Assembly (NCBI GenBank): GCA_027051905.1
Contig: JALUGO010000030.1
Span: forward strand, 1-64,000
Direction: 5' to 3'
Source: Desulfurobacteriaceae bacterium
Lineage (GTDB): Bacteria; Aquificota; Aquificia; Desulfurobacteriales; Desulfurobacteriaceae
Length of the DNA: 64,000 nt
Below are positions 24,745 to 37,776 of this stretch, one piece after another. The notes under the pieces are model-generated. The model saw only the letters and a program-made list of their open reading frames with translations. It was not told the DNA's origin and ran no database searches. The position numbers were made by a program, and so were the translations under genes. How positions within the stretch are numbered: the stretch's first letter is position 1; each line of letters starts with the position of its first letter.

Positions 24745-27376
24745 ATTTCATGTTCTTCAACTGATGGAGTGTTTCTTCAAGTTTCTTTACAACTTCAGAT
24801 AGTTCTCTCAGCTCCTCTTTGTTTTTTTCAACAACCTCTTTGGGAGCTTTCTCTAAGAAATTCCTGTTTGAGAGTTTCTTCTCAAGCTTTGCAACCTCTT
24901 TCTGGAGCTTCTCTAACTTCTTCTTAATCCTCTCAATCTCTTTCTCAACGTCTATCAGTTCTCCAACCTTAACGTAGATTTCAACTCCTGGAAGGAAGAA
25001 AGAGACGCTTCCTGGCAAGGGCTCTTCCACTTTGTGGATTTTTCCAACCCTTGCCATCTGTTTTATGGAGGGAGCCATCTGCCTTATAACTCCTAAAAGT
25101 TTTTCATTTTCCGTTTTTATGCCAGCTTCAACCTCTGTAGACGGAGGTATGTTTAGCTCCGCCTTAACGTTCCTTATTCCTCTGATTATTTCCTTGACAG
25201 TTTCAACGAGTTCTGCAGTTTCCAGAAAACGGCAACATGTGTCGCTTGGCCACGAAGCTATAACGATGGACTCTGCATCTCTGTTTGGAAGTTTCTGGTA
25301 TATCTCCTCGGTTATGAAGGGCATTATGGGGTGTAGGAGCTTCATCGCATCCCTTAAAACCCTTAGTAGGGTATGGGCTGCAGCCCTTTTTTCTTTATCA
25401 CTTCCTCTGTAGAGTCTCTGTTTTGTGAACTCAACGTACCAGTCTGCAAGCTCGTTCCAGATGAACTGGTAAATGGCCTTAGCTGCGTCGTTGAACCTGT
25501 AGGCGGAGAGCTCTCTGTCAACGGCCTCTACAGTTTCAGAGAGCTTTGTGAGAATCCACTCATCTTCAGGGGCGTAGTCTACTGCACCGTTCTCTTTTAT
25601 TCCTTCTGTTGCAGTTAAAACAAACCTTGCAACGTTCCAGACCTTGTTGGCAAAATGTCTGTAGCCTTCAATTATCTTCTCCGAGAGCCTTATATCCCTC
25701 CCTTGAGCTGCCAGGGCTGTTAGGGTGAATCTTAGAGTGTCGGTTCCATACTTCTCTACCATCTCTAACGGGTCAATAACGTTCCCCTTTGTTTTACTCA
25801 TTTTCTGGCCTTTCTCGTCCCTTACAAGGGCGTGGACGTAAACATCTGCAAAAGGTCTTTTGCCTGTGAAGTGGTAACCCATCATCATCATACGGGCGAC
25901 CCAGAAAAAGATGATGTCGAAACCTGTAACTAAGAGGTCTGTTGGGTAGAATGCCTTCAGGTCTTCTGTTTCTTCAGGCCAGCCAAAAACTCCAAAAGGC
26001 CATAGGGATGAGCTGAACCAGGTATCTAAAACGTCTTCGTCCTGCTTCAAACTTTTACTTCCACAGGCTTCGCACTTTTCAGGTTCTTCTTCTGAAACGT
26101 TTATGTGTCCACACTCTAAGCAATACCAGGCCGGGATTCTGTGCCCCCACCAGATTTGCCTTGAGATACACCAGTCCTTTATGTTGAACATCCAGTCGAA
26201 GAATGTGTTTTCCCACTGTTTCGGGATGAACTTAATCTCTCCGGTTTTGACAGCTTCTATGGCCTTTTCAGCAAGGGGTTTTGTTTTTACAAACCACTGA
26301 TCTGAAAGGTAGGGCTCAACAACTGTTTTACACCTGTAGCAGTGGCCTACTGCGTGGTTGTGGGGTTCTTCCTTCTCAAGGAGTCCCTCCTCCTTTAAAA
26401 GGGAAACTATGGCTTCTCTTGCTTCAAACCTGTCCATTCCCTTGAAGGGCGGAACGGTTATCCTTCCCCAGTCATCCATTACCTGGATGGCTTCAAGGCC
26501 GTGCCTCTGGCCTACTTCAAAGTCGTTAAAGTCGTGGGCTGGGGTTATCTTAACGGCTCCCGTTCCAAACTCCGGGTCAACGTATTCGTCGGCAATTATC
26601 GGTATCTCCCTTCCTACTATGGGGAGCCGGACTTTTTTTCCGACCAGGTGTCTGTATCTTTCATCTTCCGGATTGACGGCAACTGCAACGTCTCCAAGTA
26701 GCGTTTCCGGCCTTGTTGTTGCAACAACGATGTAACCATCCTCATCAACGAGGGGATACCTTATATACCAGAGCATCCCCTGTTCTTCTTCGTGTTCAAC
26801 TTCAAGGTCTGAAAGGGCTGTGTGGCACCTCGGGCACCAGTTTATGAGTCTCTTTCCCCGGTATATCAGTCCCTCTTTGTATAGGGTTACGAAAGCCTTT
26901 CTTACAGCCTTTGAGAACCCTTCGTCCATTGTGAACCTTTCTCTGTCCCAGTCGCAGGAGGTTCCCAATTTTTTCAGCTGGTTGATAATTCTGCTGCCAT
27001 ACTGCTCCTTCCACTCCCAGACTCTTTTCAGGAACTCCTCTCTTCCAACGTCGTGCCTTGTCAGTCCCTCTTTTGCCAGCTCTTTCTCAACAACCCACTG
27101 GGTTGCAATTCCTGCATGATCTGTTCCGGGAACCCAGCAAACCTCGTAGCCTTTCATCCTTTTCCAGCGACAGATTACGTCCTGAAGGGTTGAGTTGAGG
27201 GCGTGGCCTACATGGAGAACTCCAGTAACGTTAGGAGGAGGAAGAACCACGCTGAACTTCTCTTTCTCCCCTGAGAGAACTTTCTTCTCGTTGGCGTGGA
27301 AGTATCCCTTTTCGAGCCACTCCTTATACCACTTATCTTCAAAGAGGTTGGGGTTGTATGTCGGTTCCATTTTCAT
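24743..27376 (-). CDS. valS: Valyl-tRNA synthetase
   Basis: An 877-residue class I synthetase. PPPNVTGVLHVGHALN near residue 45 carries the HIGH-type motif, the editing domain (residues about 190-330) contains TTRPETLLGDVAV, KMSKTKGNVIDP near 525 is the KMSKS loop, and the last 60 residues form the ValS tRNA-binding coiled coil. A Cys-x2-Cys pair (CLECGH, CEACGS) near 410-430 is a zinc knuckle. The start at 27376 follows GGAGG by seven bases. Confidence 0.97.
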   Translation of the reverse strand: MKMEPTYNPNLFEDKWYKEWLEKGYFHANEKKVLSGEKEKFSVVLPPPNVTGVLHVGHALNSTLQDVICRWKRMKGYEVCWVPGTDHAGIATQWVVEKELAKEGLTRHDVGREEFLKRVWEWKEQYGSRIINQLKKLGTSCDWDRERFTMDEGFSKAVRKAFVTLYKEGLIYRGKRLINWCPRCHTALSDLEVEHEEEQGMLWYIRYPLVDEDGYIVVATTRPETLLGDVAVAVNPEDERYRHLVGKKVRLPIVGREIPIIADEYVDPEFGTGAVKITPAHDFNDFEVGQRHGLEAIQVMDDWGRITVPPFKGMDRFEAREAIVSLLKEEGLLEKEEPHNHAVGHCYRCKTVVEPYLSDQWFVKTKPLAEKAIEAVKTGEIKFIPKQWENTFFDWMFNIKDWCISRQIWWGHRIPAWYCLECGHINVSEEEPEKCEACGSKSLKQDEDVLDTWFSSSLWPFGVFGWPEETEDLKAFYPTDLLVTGFDIIFFWVARMMMMGYHFTGKRPFADVYVHALVRDEKGQKMSKTKGNVIDPLEMVEKYGTDTLRFTLTALAAQGRDIRLSEKIIEGYRHFANKVWNVARFVLTATEGIKENGAVDYAPEDEWILTKLSETVEAVDRELSAYRFNDAAKAIYQFIWNELADWYVEFTKQRLYRGSDKEKRAAAHTLLRVLRDAMKLLHPIMPFITEEIYQKLPNRDAESIVIASWPSDTCCRFLETAELVETVKEIIRGIRNVKAELNIPPSTEVEAGIKTENEKLLGVIRQMAPSIKQMARVGKIHKVEEPLPGSVSFFLPGVEIYVKVGELIDVEKEIERIKKKLEKLQKEVAKLEKKLSNRNFLEKAPKEVVEKNKEELRELSEVVKKLEETLHQLKNMK

Positions 27377-27466
27377 TGTTTTCCTCCAGCGGTTTGGCAG
27401 TTTGGGAAATTTTACTTTTAATCTGTTGAAAACTTAAACTGTCGGGATAAATTTATACCCGGCTGG

Positions 27467-27543
27467 GCGCCCGTAGCTCAACTGGATAGAGCGTGGGACT
27501 ACGGATCCCAAGGTTGCAGGTTCGACTCCTGCCGGGCGCACCA
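27467..27543 (+). tRNA. tRNA-Arg(ACG)
   Basis: A 77-base cloverleaf including encoded CCA. The acceptor stem pairs GCGCCCG with CGGGCGC, the anticodon stem pairs TGGGA with TCCCA around loop CTACGGA (anticodon ACG), and the T loop is TTCGACT. The A at position 34 is the substrate of TadA, encoded 26 bases downstream. Confidence 0.97.
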
Positions 27544-27568
27544 CTTTTAAACTTTTCTTTGGAGCTCC

Positions 27569-28018
27569 ATGAAACGCGACCTCCACTTCCTAAATGAAGC
27601 CCTTTCAGAAGCTAAAAAAGCCTTTTCTTATGGAGAAGTTCCCATAGGAGCTCTCATAGTCAAAAACGATACGGTAATCTCAAGAGCCTTCAACAGAAAG
27701 GAGTTCCTTCAGGATCCAACTGCCCACGCAGAGCTCTTAGCTATAAGGGAAGCTGCCCGGAAACTCAACTCCTGGAGACTGAACGGCTGCACCCTTTACT
27801 CAACGGTTGAACCCTGTGTTATGTGTTGCGGTGCTATAATTCAGTCAAGGATAAGCAGGATCGTTTACGCCGTTCCAGACCCAAAGTTCGGAGGGGTTGA
27901 GAGCCTCTACTCCATGCTTTCAGACGAGAGAAGCAACCACAGGCCTGTTGTGGAAAGGGTGGAGCTCCCCGAGGCAGCGGAACTATTAAAAGAGTTTTTT
28001 AAAAAACTCAGATCTTGA
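27569..28018 (+). CDS. tadA: tRNA-specific adenosine deaminase
   Basis: A 149-residue deaminase with the zinc and catalytic motifs HAE (in TAHAELLAIREA) and PCVMC (in EPCVMCCGAIIQS), plus the TadA tail FGGVES. It converts A34 to inosine in tRNA-Arg(ACG), the tRNA encoded immediately upstream, so the enzyme and its substrate probably share a transcript. The ribosome site is the first half of a GGAGCTCC palindrome that abuts the ATG, so spacing is short. A tRNA-Ser gene begins six bases after the stop. Confidence 0.95.
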   Translation: MKRDLHFLNEALSEAKKAFSYGEVPIGALIVKNDTVISRAFNRKEFLQDPTAHAELLAIREAARKLNSWRLNGCTLYSTVEPCVMCCGAIIQSRISRIVYAVPDPKFGGVESLYSMLSDERSNHRPVVERVELPEAAELLKEFFKKLRS

Positions 28019-28024
28019 AGAAGT

Positions 28025-28119
28025 GGAGAGGTGCCGGAGCCTGGCTTAACGGGCCCGACTCGAAATCGGGTGTGCGGGTAGCTCCCGCACCGCGGGTTCA
28101 AATCCCGCCCTCTCCGCCA
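28025..28119 (+). tRNA. tRNA-Ser(CGA)
   Basis: A 95-base tRNA with encoded CCA. The acceptor stem pairs GGAGAGG with CCTCTCC, discriminator G, anticodon stem CCCGA/TCGGG around loop CTCGAAA (anticodon CGA), and a long variable arm (TGCGGGTAGCTCCCGCA) typical of serine tRNA. Confidence 0.96.
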
Positions 28120-28145
28120 TAACCATAATTAAGTAAGGAGTGTCT

Positions 28146-29165
28146 ATGCAGGAAGAGAAAAGGAAAGCTCTGGAAGATGCACTGAAACGTATAAGGAAGG
28201 CTTACGGTGAAGGCGCTGTTATGTTCCTCGGAGAAAAGCCTGTAGAGAAGGTGCCCACTATCTCTACGGGGTCAATTTCCATAGACAGGATAACAGGCAT
28301 TGGTGGAATTCCCAGGGGAAGGATAACGGAGATTTACGGCCCTGAATCTTCCGGAAAAACGACCCTTGCCCTCCACGTGATAGCTAATGCTCAGAAAAAC
28401 GGAGGCTTTGCAGCTTTTATAGATGCAGAACATGCCCTCGATCCGACTTATGCAAAAAAATTGGGAATAGACTATGAAAACCTCCTGGTTTCTCAGCCCG
28501 ACAGTGGAGAGCAGGCACTTGAAATAGCTGAAACGCTTGTTAGAAGTGGAGCGGTTGACGTTGTAGTGGTCGACTCAGTTGCTGCTCTTACTCCCCTTGC
28601 CGAAATAGAAGGGGATATGGGAGATTCCCACGTAGGCCTTCAGGCAAGGCTCATGTCTCAGGCTCTGAGAAAACTAACGGCTGTAGTCAGTAAGAGTAAC
28701 TGTGCCCTCGTTTTTATCAACCAGGTAAGGGAAAAGATAGGGACGATGGGTTACGGAGGGCCTCAGGAGACAACGACGGGAGGAAGAGCCCTCAAGTTTT
28801 ACTCATCTATGAGAATTGAAATAAGGAACGTTGGGCAGATCAAGGGTAAGGGGGACGAGAGGATAGGACATAAGGCGAAGGTCAAAATTGTTAAAAATAA
28901 GCTAGCTCCTCCCTTTAGAGAGACTATTGTGGAGGTCTACTACGGAGAGGGAATTTCACGGGAGGCGGAGCTCCTGAACCTTGGTGAAGAGCTGGACATA
29001 ATTAAGAAAAGCGGTTCTTGGTATTCGTTCGGAGACCTGAGGCTCGGTCAGGGTAAGGAGAACGCAAGGCAGTTCCTTAAGGAAAACCCTGAGGTTGCCC
29101 GTGAGATAGAAACGAAAATTCTGGAGGCTTTAGGTGTTAGCCCAGAAACCGAGAGTGGATCTTGA
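28146..29165 (+). CDS. recA: Recombinase RecA
   Basis: A protein of 339 residues if started at ATG 28146. An in-frame GTG at 28140 is part of the AAGGAG ribosome site itself, so ATG five bases later is the better start. The Walker A is GPESSGKT near residue 66, followed by [19 protein letters not shown], the loop-1 region and loop 2 [20 protein letters not shown]. RecA coats single-stranded DNA, pairs homologous DNA and triggers the SOS response. It overlaps pilT by 32 bases; recX lies after pilT. The C-terminal tail is short. Confidence 0.97.
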   Translation: MQEEKRKALEDALKRIRKAYGEGAVMFLGEKPVEKVPTISTGSISIDRITGIGGIPRGRITEIYGPESSGKTTLALHVIANAQKNGGFAAFIDAEHALDPTYAKKLGIDYENLLVSQPDSGEQALEIAETLVRSGAVDVVVVDSVAALTPLAEIEGDMGDSHVGLQARLMSQALRKLTAVVSKSNCALVFINQVREKIGTMGYGGPQETTTGGRALKFYSSMRIEIRNVGQIKGKGDERIGHKAKVKIVKNKLAPPFRETIVEVYYGEGISREAELLNLGEELDIIKKSGSWYSFGDLRLGQGKENARQFLKENPEVAREIETKILEALGVSPETESGS

Positions 29166-30223
29166 TGAGCTTCTCAAGAAGGCTTTTAACGTAGGAGCTT
29201 CAGACGTTCACCTGCGGGTGAAGGCTCCTCCGCTATTTAGAATCTCAGGAAGGCTTGTCAGGACAGATCTTCCTCCGCTTGAACAGTCTGACATCGTTGA
29301 GTATGTAAAGAAGATCCTTCCCTTAGAGAAAAAGAGGCTGCTTCCCTACATAAAGGACATAGACCTTGCCTACTCCCTTCCGGGGGTTTGCCGCTTCAGG
29401 GTTAATATCTTCCGTCAGAGAGGAACTTTTGCAATAGTTATGAGGTCTATTCCTGTGAAAATTCCGAAGATTGAGGAGCTTAACCTGCCGCCAATTCTGA
29501 AAGAGATTGCTCTATACCAGAGGGGGTTGGTTCTCGTTACCGGAACTACGGGTTCTGGTAAATCCACAACTCTTGCGGCAATGCTCGAGGAACTTAACGA
29601 AAGGGATTCGAGGGTAGTAATTACAATTGAGGATCCCATTGAGTATCTGCACAGAGATAAGAAGTGCTTTTTCTACCAGAGGGAGATAGGAGACGACGCT
29701 GAAAGTTTTCACTCTGCACTGAGGGCGGCACTCCGTGAAGACCCGGATGTGATTTTAGTAGGTGAAATGCGTGACGTTGAAACGGTAAGAACAGCCCTTG
29801 ATGCTGCTGAAACCGGACACATGGTTTACTCAACGCTTCACACCCTTGACGCAAAAGAGACTATAAACAGAATCATCTCTTTCTTCCCCCTTCACGAGCA
29901 GCAGGCTATAAGATTCCAGCTGGCTTCTGTTTTAAAAGCCACTATTTCACAGAGGCTGATTCCCCGGGCAGACGGTAAAGAAAGAGTTCCTGCTGTTGAG
30001 GTTATGATCGTTACAGAGGCCATAAAAGAGCGGATAATGAACCCTGAGCTTACAGAGGAAATTCCTGAGTTTATAGAGAAAGGAAAGGAGATTTACGGTT
30101 CTCAAACCTTTGACCAGTCTCTCTACGACCTCTGGAAAAGGGGGTTTATCACCAGAGAGGATGCCCTCAAGTATGCAACCCGCCCCGACGACCTGCGGCT
30201 GAAGATGGAGGGGATTGTATCAA

Positions 30224-30243
<20 letters not shown>
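29134..30243 (+). CDS. pilT: PilT-type pilus retraction ATPase
   Basis: A 369-residue secretion ATPase. The N-terminal domain ([20 protein letters not shown]) is PilT-like; Walker A is GTTGSGKST near residue 136, the Asp box is [10 protein letters not shown], Walker B is [15 protein letters not shown] and the His box is [11 protein letters not shown]. PilT hydrolyses ATP at the base of type IV pili to pull pilin subunits back. It starts at GTG 29134 after GGAGG, 32 bases inside recA, and overlaps recX at its end: pilT is wedged between two genes normally adjacent. The [12 protein letters not shown] motif for retraction is present. Confidence 0.94.
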
Positions 30244-33353
<3,110 letters not shown>

Positions 33354-33389
33354 TTGTAGTGATAAACTAATTAAGAAATTCCTAACATA

Positions 33390-33418
33390 TTCCCATTTTT
33401 ATCAAACTTTGGTAGAAT
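33390..33418 (+). promoter_or_regulatory. Candidate promoter of the cytochrome gene
   Basis: TTCCCA, 17 bases, then TAGAAT preceded by TGG gives a sigma-70-like promoter with an extended -10 element. It lies about 50 bases before the cytochrome start. The same extended -10 (TGGTAGAAT) occurs at 63365 upstream of the LuxR-type gene. Confidence 0.45.
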
Positions 33419-33468
33419 GGCAGGGAGCTAAATTGTAAACATTTTGTAAATTCCTTGGAGGGTTAACT

Positions 33469-36400
33469 ATGGGAAGGAAGTGGAAGAGGAGTAGCCTTTC
33501 CCTGACGACAGGCTTTATACTTTCAGCAGTTCTCTCTGCTCAGGGTCTGGCTCAACACCCGGCTATACCACTTATCGACATTTACGGTAACTCTATCAAA
33601 GACGTAGTTGATTCCAGTAAAACTGCATACGAAGCCAACGAAACGGAGACAGATTACTCAGAACTGTTTGATACAAACTCAACACCTCTTGCCCTTACTG
33701 TTAAAACGAGAGATGGTGACAATGAAACCATATATAAGGGAACTCCTGTCAGTTTTGAGAATACCTGCGTGACATGTCATGAAGATATAGTTATGGATGT
33801 AAGGGCATCCCACCACGGAGCTGTAGGTCTTCACGATATGGGATGGATGGATAACAGGGAGACTTACGGAGACGACACCGGAACGAAGGACTTTGTTACC
33901 AACCAGGTTCTCAAAATGCGCTACTTCCGCACAAAGTCCCACTATGGGGGGTGGTGACCACCTTCTTACCGCCAGTTGGCGGCAAAGAAGCCACTTCAAG
34001 ACCCTGCTGTTCCAGATGGAGCAGTTGATGGAATTAACCCTGCCGATGCTGATGCCTACAAGGGCTTTAACTTTGATATGGGAACTCCAACCCACAACAT
34101 TACCTGTAACTCCTGTCATGCAGGAGGTGGCGCTGCCCAGTTTGGAAGGGAGAACAAGCCCCTTGATGAAGTTCTGAAGGAGAAACTGGGAAAAGATACT
34201 TTTGAATCTCTAAAAGCAAGAAACGACTGGTTTATCAGAGATATTGACATCCCCGTAGATGGAGATCTCTTCGGTTACTCAGACTACGAAGTCGGTGCAG
34301 GTTATGTAGGAAAGCCCGGCCTCTTTAACTTTGCCCGTTCAGGCGTTAACGATACCGACTGTTTTATGTGCCACGCTAAGGCAGATGCTGATTCCAAGAT
34401 CTATACCGAAATAAACGGTCATGTCAAAAGGCCGATAATGCCTGCAAACCCAAGAGTTATGGTCTTCAAGGGAATGACGTCAGATAATGAGACCATAGTC
34501 ATATCTCTCGGTATTCCTCCAGCTGTTGGAGATAAAGTTGGAAGTGACAACAAAACAGTTGCAAAAATTGACTCTGCTTACTACAACTCTGTTCCGCTTT
34601 CAGTTCTTGGAGCCCTATACGGCCTTTCACCTAAGGATATAGACAATATCAGGACGAACAACGGAACCTGGTCAAAGTTCTTCGTCTACCCCAACAACGC
34701 CAACGGTGCTACAAGAGAGGTAACAAGGGTTGTCTACTTTGAACATCCAGAGAGCACTACAGCCTTAGATGGTGGAGATGTTTACGTAAACGGTGGAGCA
34801 GCTACGTTCCACGAAGGGGGGAACAGCACCGGAGAGGTTGTATACAGGTCGTTTGCGGGATACTTCTTCAAGTATATTTCAACTGCAAGCCTTATGGGTG
34901 TTGATACAGATGGAGACGGAGTTCCCCTTGCTTATGTAAGGTTTGTAAAAGAAGATGGTATATGGAAGCCCGAAGTTTACTACGATTTAGATGAGTTTAG
35001 CGAAGGAGATAATGGAACAAAAGTAGCCCTCCCCATTCTGGAGAACAAGGATAGGCTTAGTAAAAACTACAACTACTCTGTTCCCACCTCCCTTGGAGAC
35101 GCCTCGCATCCTTATCCAAACATGAGCACACCGGCTGAGGGTGCTAATGCGAACAGGAACTGGGGATACGTCTGTTCTTACTGCCATATGGCAATTGTCT
35201 ATGAGGATGGTAACTTCACCAGTGATAACACCACAGTTCCTACCTATGCATGGGTTACAAGGAAGGGAATCCTTGGCCTTGGAGCTGAAATCGTTAAGAG
35301 AGGAGATGTCTTCTCATACGATCTCCATATAGGTGGTAATGAAACCGGCAACCTTGAGCCGGATGCTTTTGTGGGTGTTGACTTTTCAAACGAAACTCAG
35401 AGGCAACAGGCTTTTGGGCAGATGGTGACTGCAAAATCCGTCATTTCCCTTACCTACAACGGAACGAAGATACCTATAGGTTACGATGTTCACTTTGACA
35501 GTGAAAAAGGTGGAATGACCTGTCTTTCCTGTCACGGTGAGGGAACGCTTTCAGATGAGGAGAAACAGTATCACCCCATTCACCACGACTTCCTAAAAGG
35601 AAACGACTGGGGTGGTCACTGGGATCAGTCTTTAGACTACAATCCGTCCCTAAAGAGCTGTGTCGATTGTCACTTTGGTGGTTCAAGGGAGCTTGCTGCG
35701 GAAGTTCACACGGGTAAGTTCGGTCCTGATAATAATCCACTTCTTCATATGGAAAAAGTTTCCTGTGAGGTTTGCCATATACCCTTTAAAACTCACTGGA
35801 CGTTTAGAGCCTTCTACGATGTGCTTGGATACTCCTATAACTTTGACAACAGGATACTTGGATACGACTTCAGCAGTAACTCAACGATTCCTCTTGATGA
35901 GGGGAACTTTACACCTGGTTTTGGACCGTTTATGCCCATTGCAGGGTATGGAGCTCCCCAGCCCTTCTGCATAGTAAGAACAGACAGCGGTAACGATACT
36001 GTTGTTCCCATCTACCAGGTTGACTTTGACCCAAGGCAGGCAGCTTTAAGGTATGAACAGGCAGCATTTGGAATATGGGCGGTTCCAAGCAACTCATTCC
36101 CATGGGCTTGGGCACCTGTAATTATCAACAACGGCTTCAGACCTGATACCCCTGGTGGTCAGAAGTTCATGTATAGGATTGCCGATCCCCTTACACTTGT
36201 TACCTGGTATGACAAGTCTACCGGTAAGGTTCTCTACACCCGTGAGATTGCCGCTGCTTTAGATGGAGCGATTGATTCCAACTATGTTGTCGACAAGAAG
36301 GTTCCTGCCTACTTTATGGAAGGTGACAGGATATGTGTGCACACAATACTTGGAGATTCCATCTGCGATGATAACGGAGACTACCTGCCTGAAATAAATA

Positions 36401-37686
36401 CGGATGACGAATATGAAGCTATGAAGGCGGCAATCGCTGACGTCTTAAGTAGAGAAGGGGTCAGAAATCCAGAGCCTGTTTTCTACATCTGGACTGCACC
36501 GTTTAGCATAGACCATGGCGTTCTTCCTAAAGAGTTTGCCCTTGGTGCAGGAACCGCTATTAACGGTAATAAAGTTGACTGTAATGCCTGCCACGATGCC
36601 CTTAACGGTAGGCTTCCTCAGGCCAACATGTCTAAGATAAACGCAAATGAAGAGCTTAGCGCACTTATAGAGAAGGACAGCAGAGGCATCAAGTTCTTCG
36701 GTCTTGGAAGGAAAATCGTGACGGTTCCTGTTCCTATTCCGCCGAAGGCTTACAGAGAGGCCGTAAGGGTCTTCTTCAACTCACCGGAAGATAATAATAA
36801 CGATCCTATTTACGGAACCATGACTATAAGAGTGGCTGAGTGGGATGGCAGCAGCTTCTCACTGGAGAATAAGACTACGCCGGTTATGTATACAACAGCC
36901 GGAGATATTCTGGTTAATGCCCTTACAAACGGTATAGACATAGACAGGCACCTTGTTCCTATTCCTGTTGAAAGTTCTGGTATAGAGGGAGCTGCCTTTG
37001 CTTACCCAAATGAAGAGAAAACCTGGAATATGAAGATAGAGGGAATTAAAACCAAGGTAGAAACGGAAGCTCTTGAGGATGATGAAGTTCCAAGGAGAGC
37101 TATAGTTGTAAGGCTTAAGAACGAACTGCCAGAGCTTCTTGGCTTTGAGCACCTTGCAGATGAGATAATGAGCGCTGGCGGCTCAGACCTCAAAGAGGTA
37201 TTTACTCCTATAATTCCTTCTGAGCTTATAGTAAAGATGGAGTTCAAGCTATCCGATCTTGGAGTAACAGAGCCGGATGATCTTTACATCAACTACGCCA
37301 AGATCCATAAGGAAAGGATCTCAAAAGCAGTTTCCACTGGAGAGAATGTTGAATATGAAGTTAAATACGAGGTTAAAGACTTTGAACCCCATTCAATTTC
37401 TGTAAAAGAAGCCATATCTAAGGGCTGGGCAGCGTTTGATCCTTCAAGAGGAACCCTTACCATCCACACACGTGCGATGGCTGAAGAGATTCCTGGAGAA
37501 GGAGAGCTTGCCTTCTCCATTATGAGGAAACTGAAGCCTGAAGCTGAAACAACCGTTACTGCCGGTGGTGGTGGAGGTGGTTGTTCGGTTGCTCCTCAAA
37601 CAGGTGCGGGAAGCGGTCTCCTCAATCTTGGAGTTCTCTTCTCAGGTCTTTTAGGTCTGTTTGGTTTCAGAAGAAAAAGACATTAA
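33469..37686 (+). CDS. Octaheme c-type cytochrome with a candidate selenocysteine (in-frame TGA)
   Basis: One open frame of 1405 residues apart from a single TGA at 33955-33957 (residue 163). Residues 1-28 are a signal peptide. Eight CXXCH haem sites start at residues 100, 213, 298, 569, 685, 731, 766 and 1038: one before the TGA, seven after. Immediately after the TGA the RNA can form a SECIS-like hairpin, so selenocysteine insertion is the favoured reading. A split gene is unlikely because the second part would have no signal peptide or ribosome site although it carries seven haems. The end is a sorting-type tail: a run of Gly then CSVAPQ, a hydrophobic helix and RRKRH. The protein is likely periplasmic or on the cell surface, a redox enzyme or electron conduit. 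The substrate is unknown. A SurA-like lipoprotein follows. Confidence 0.8.
33955..33990 (+). promoter_or_regulatory. SECIS-like hairpin directly after the in-frame TGA
   Basis: After TGA (33955-33957), CTTCTT (33962-33967) pairs with AAGAAG (33985-33990), an A/CA bulge follows, CCGCC (33969-33973) pairs with GGCGG (33978-33982), and the loop is AGTT. The loop G at 33975 is 17 bases after the TGA. These values fit the published bacterial SECIS rule (apical loop of 3-14 bases, a G among its first two bases, 16-37 bases from the UGA). All bases are coding, as in bacterial selenoproteins. The TGA itself is also centred in the palindrome GGTGG-TGA-CCACC. Confidence 0.72.
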
Positions 37687-37703
37687 CGTCTGAGTGTTCT
37701 CGT

Positions 37704-37739
37704 GCCCCGGCTCCCTCTTAACAGGAGCCGGGGCTTTTT
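37704..37739 (+). terminator. Rho-independent terminator after the cytochrome gene
   Basis: GCCCCGGCTCC pairs with GGAGCCGGGGC over eleven pairs with a nine-base loop, followed by TTTTT. It is positioned 18 bases after the cytochrome stop, so the downstream lipoprotein gene may depend on read-through or its own promoter. Confidence 0.92.
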
Positions 37740-37776
37740 CATATACTCTTGAAAAGTTAAGATACTGGAGGTTTTT

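Noticed and set aside
33976-37686. Reading the cytochrome as a second, separate gene starting at TTG 33976
   Set aside because: The TTG sits in the SECIS-like hairpin, has no ribosome site and would leave a seven-haem protein without signal peptide. The same frame continues from the upstream part, so one recoded gene is simpler.
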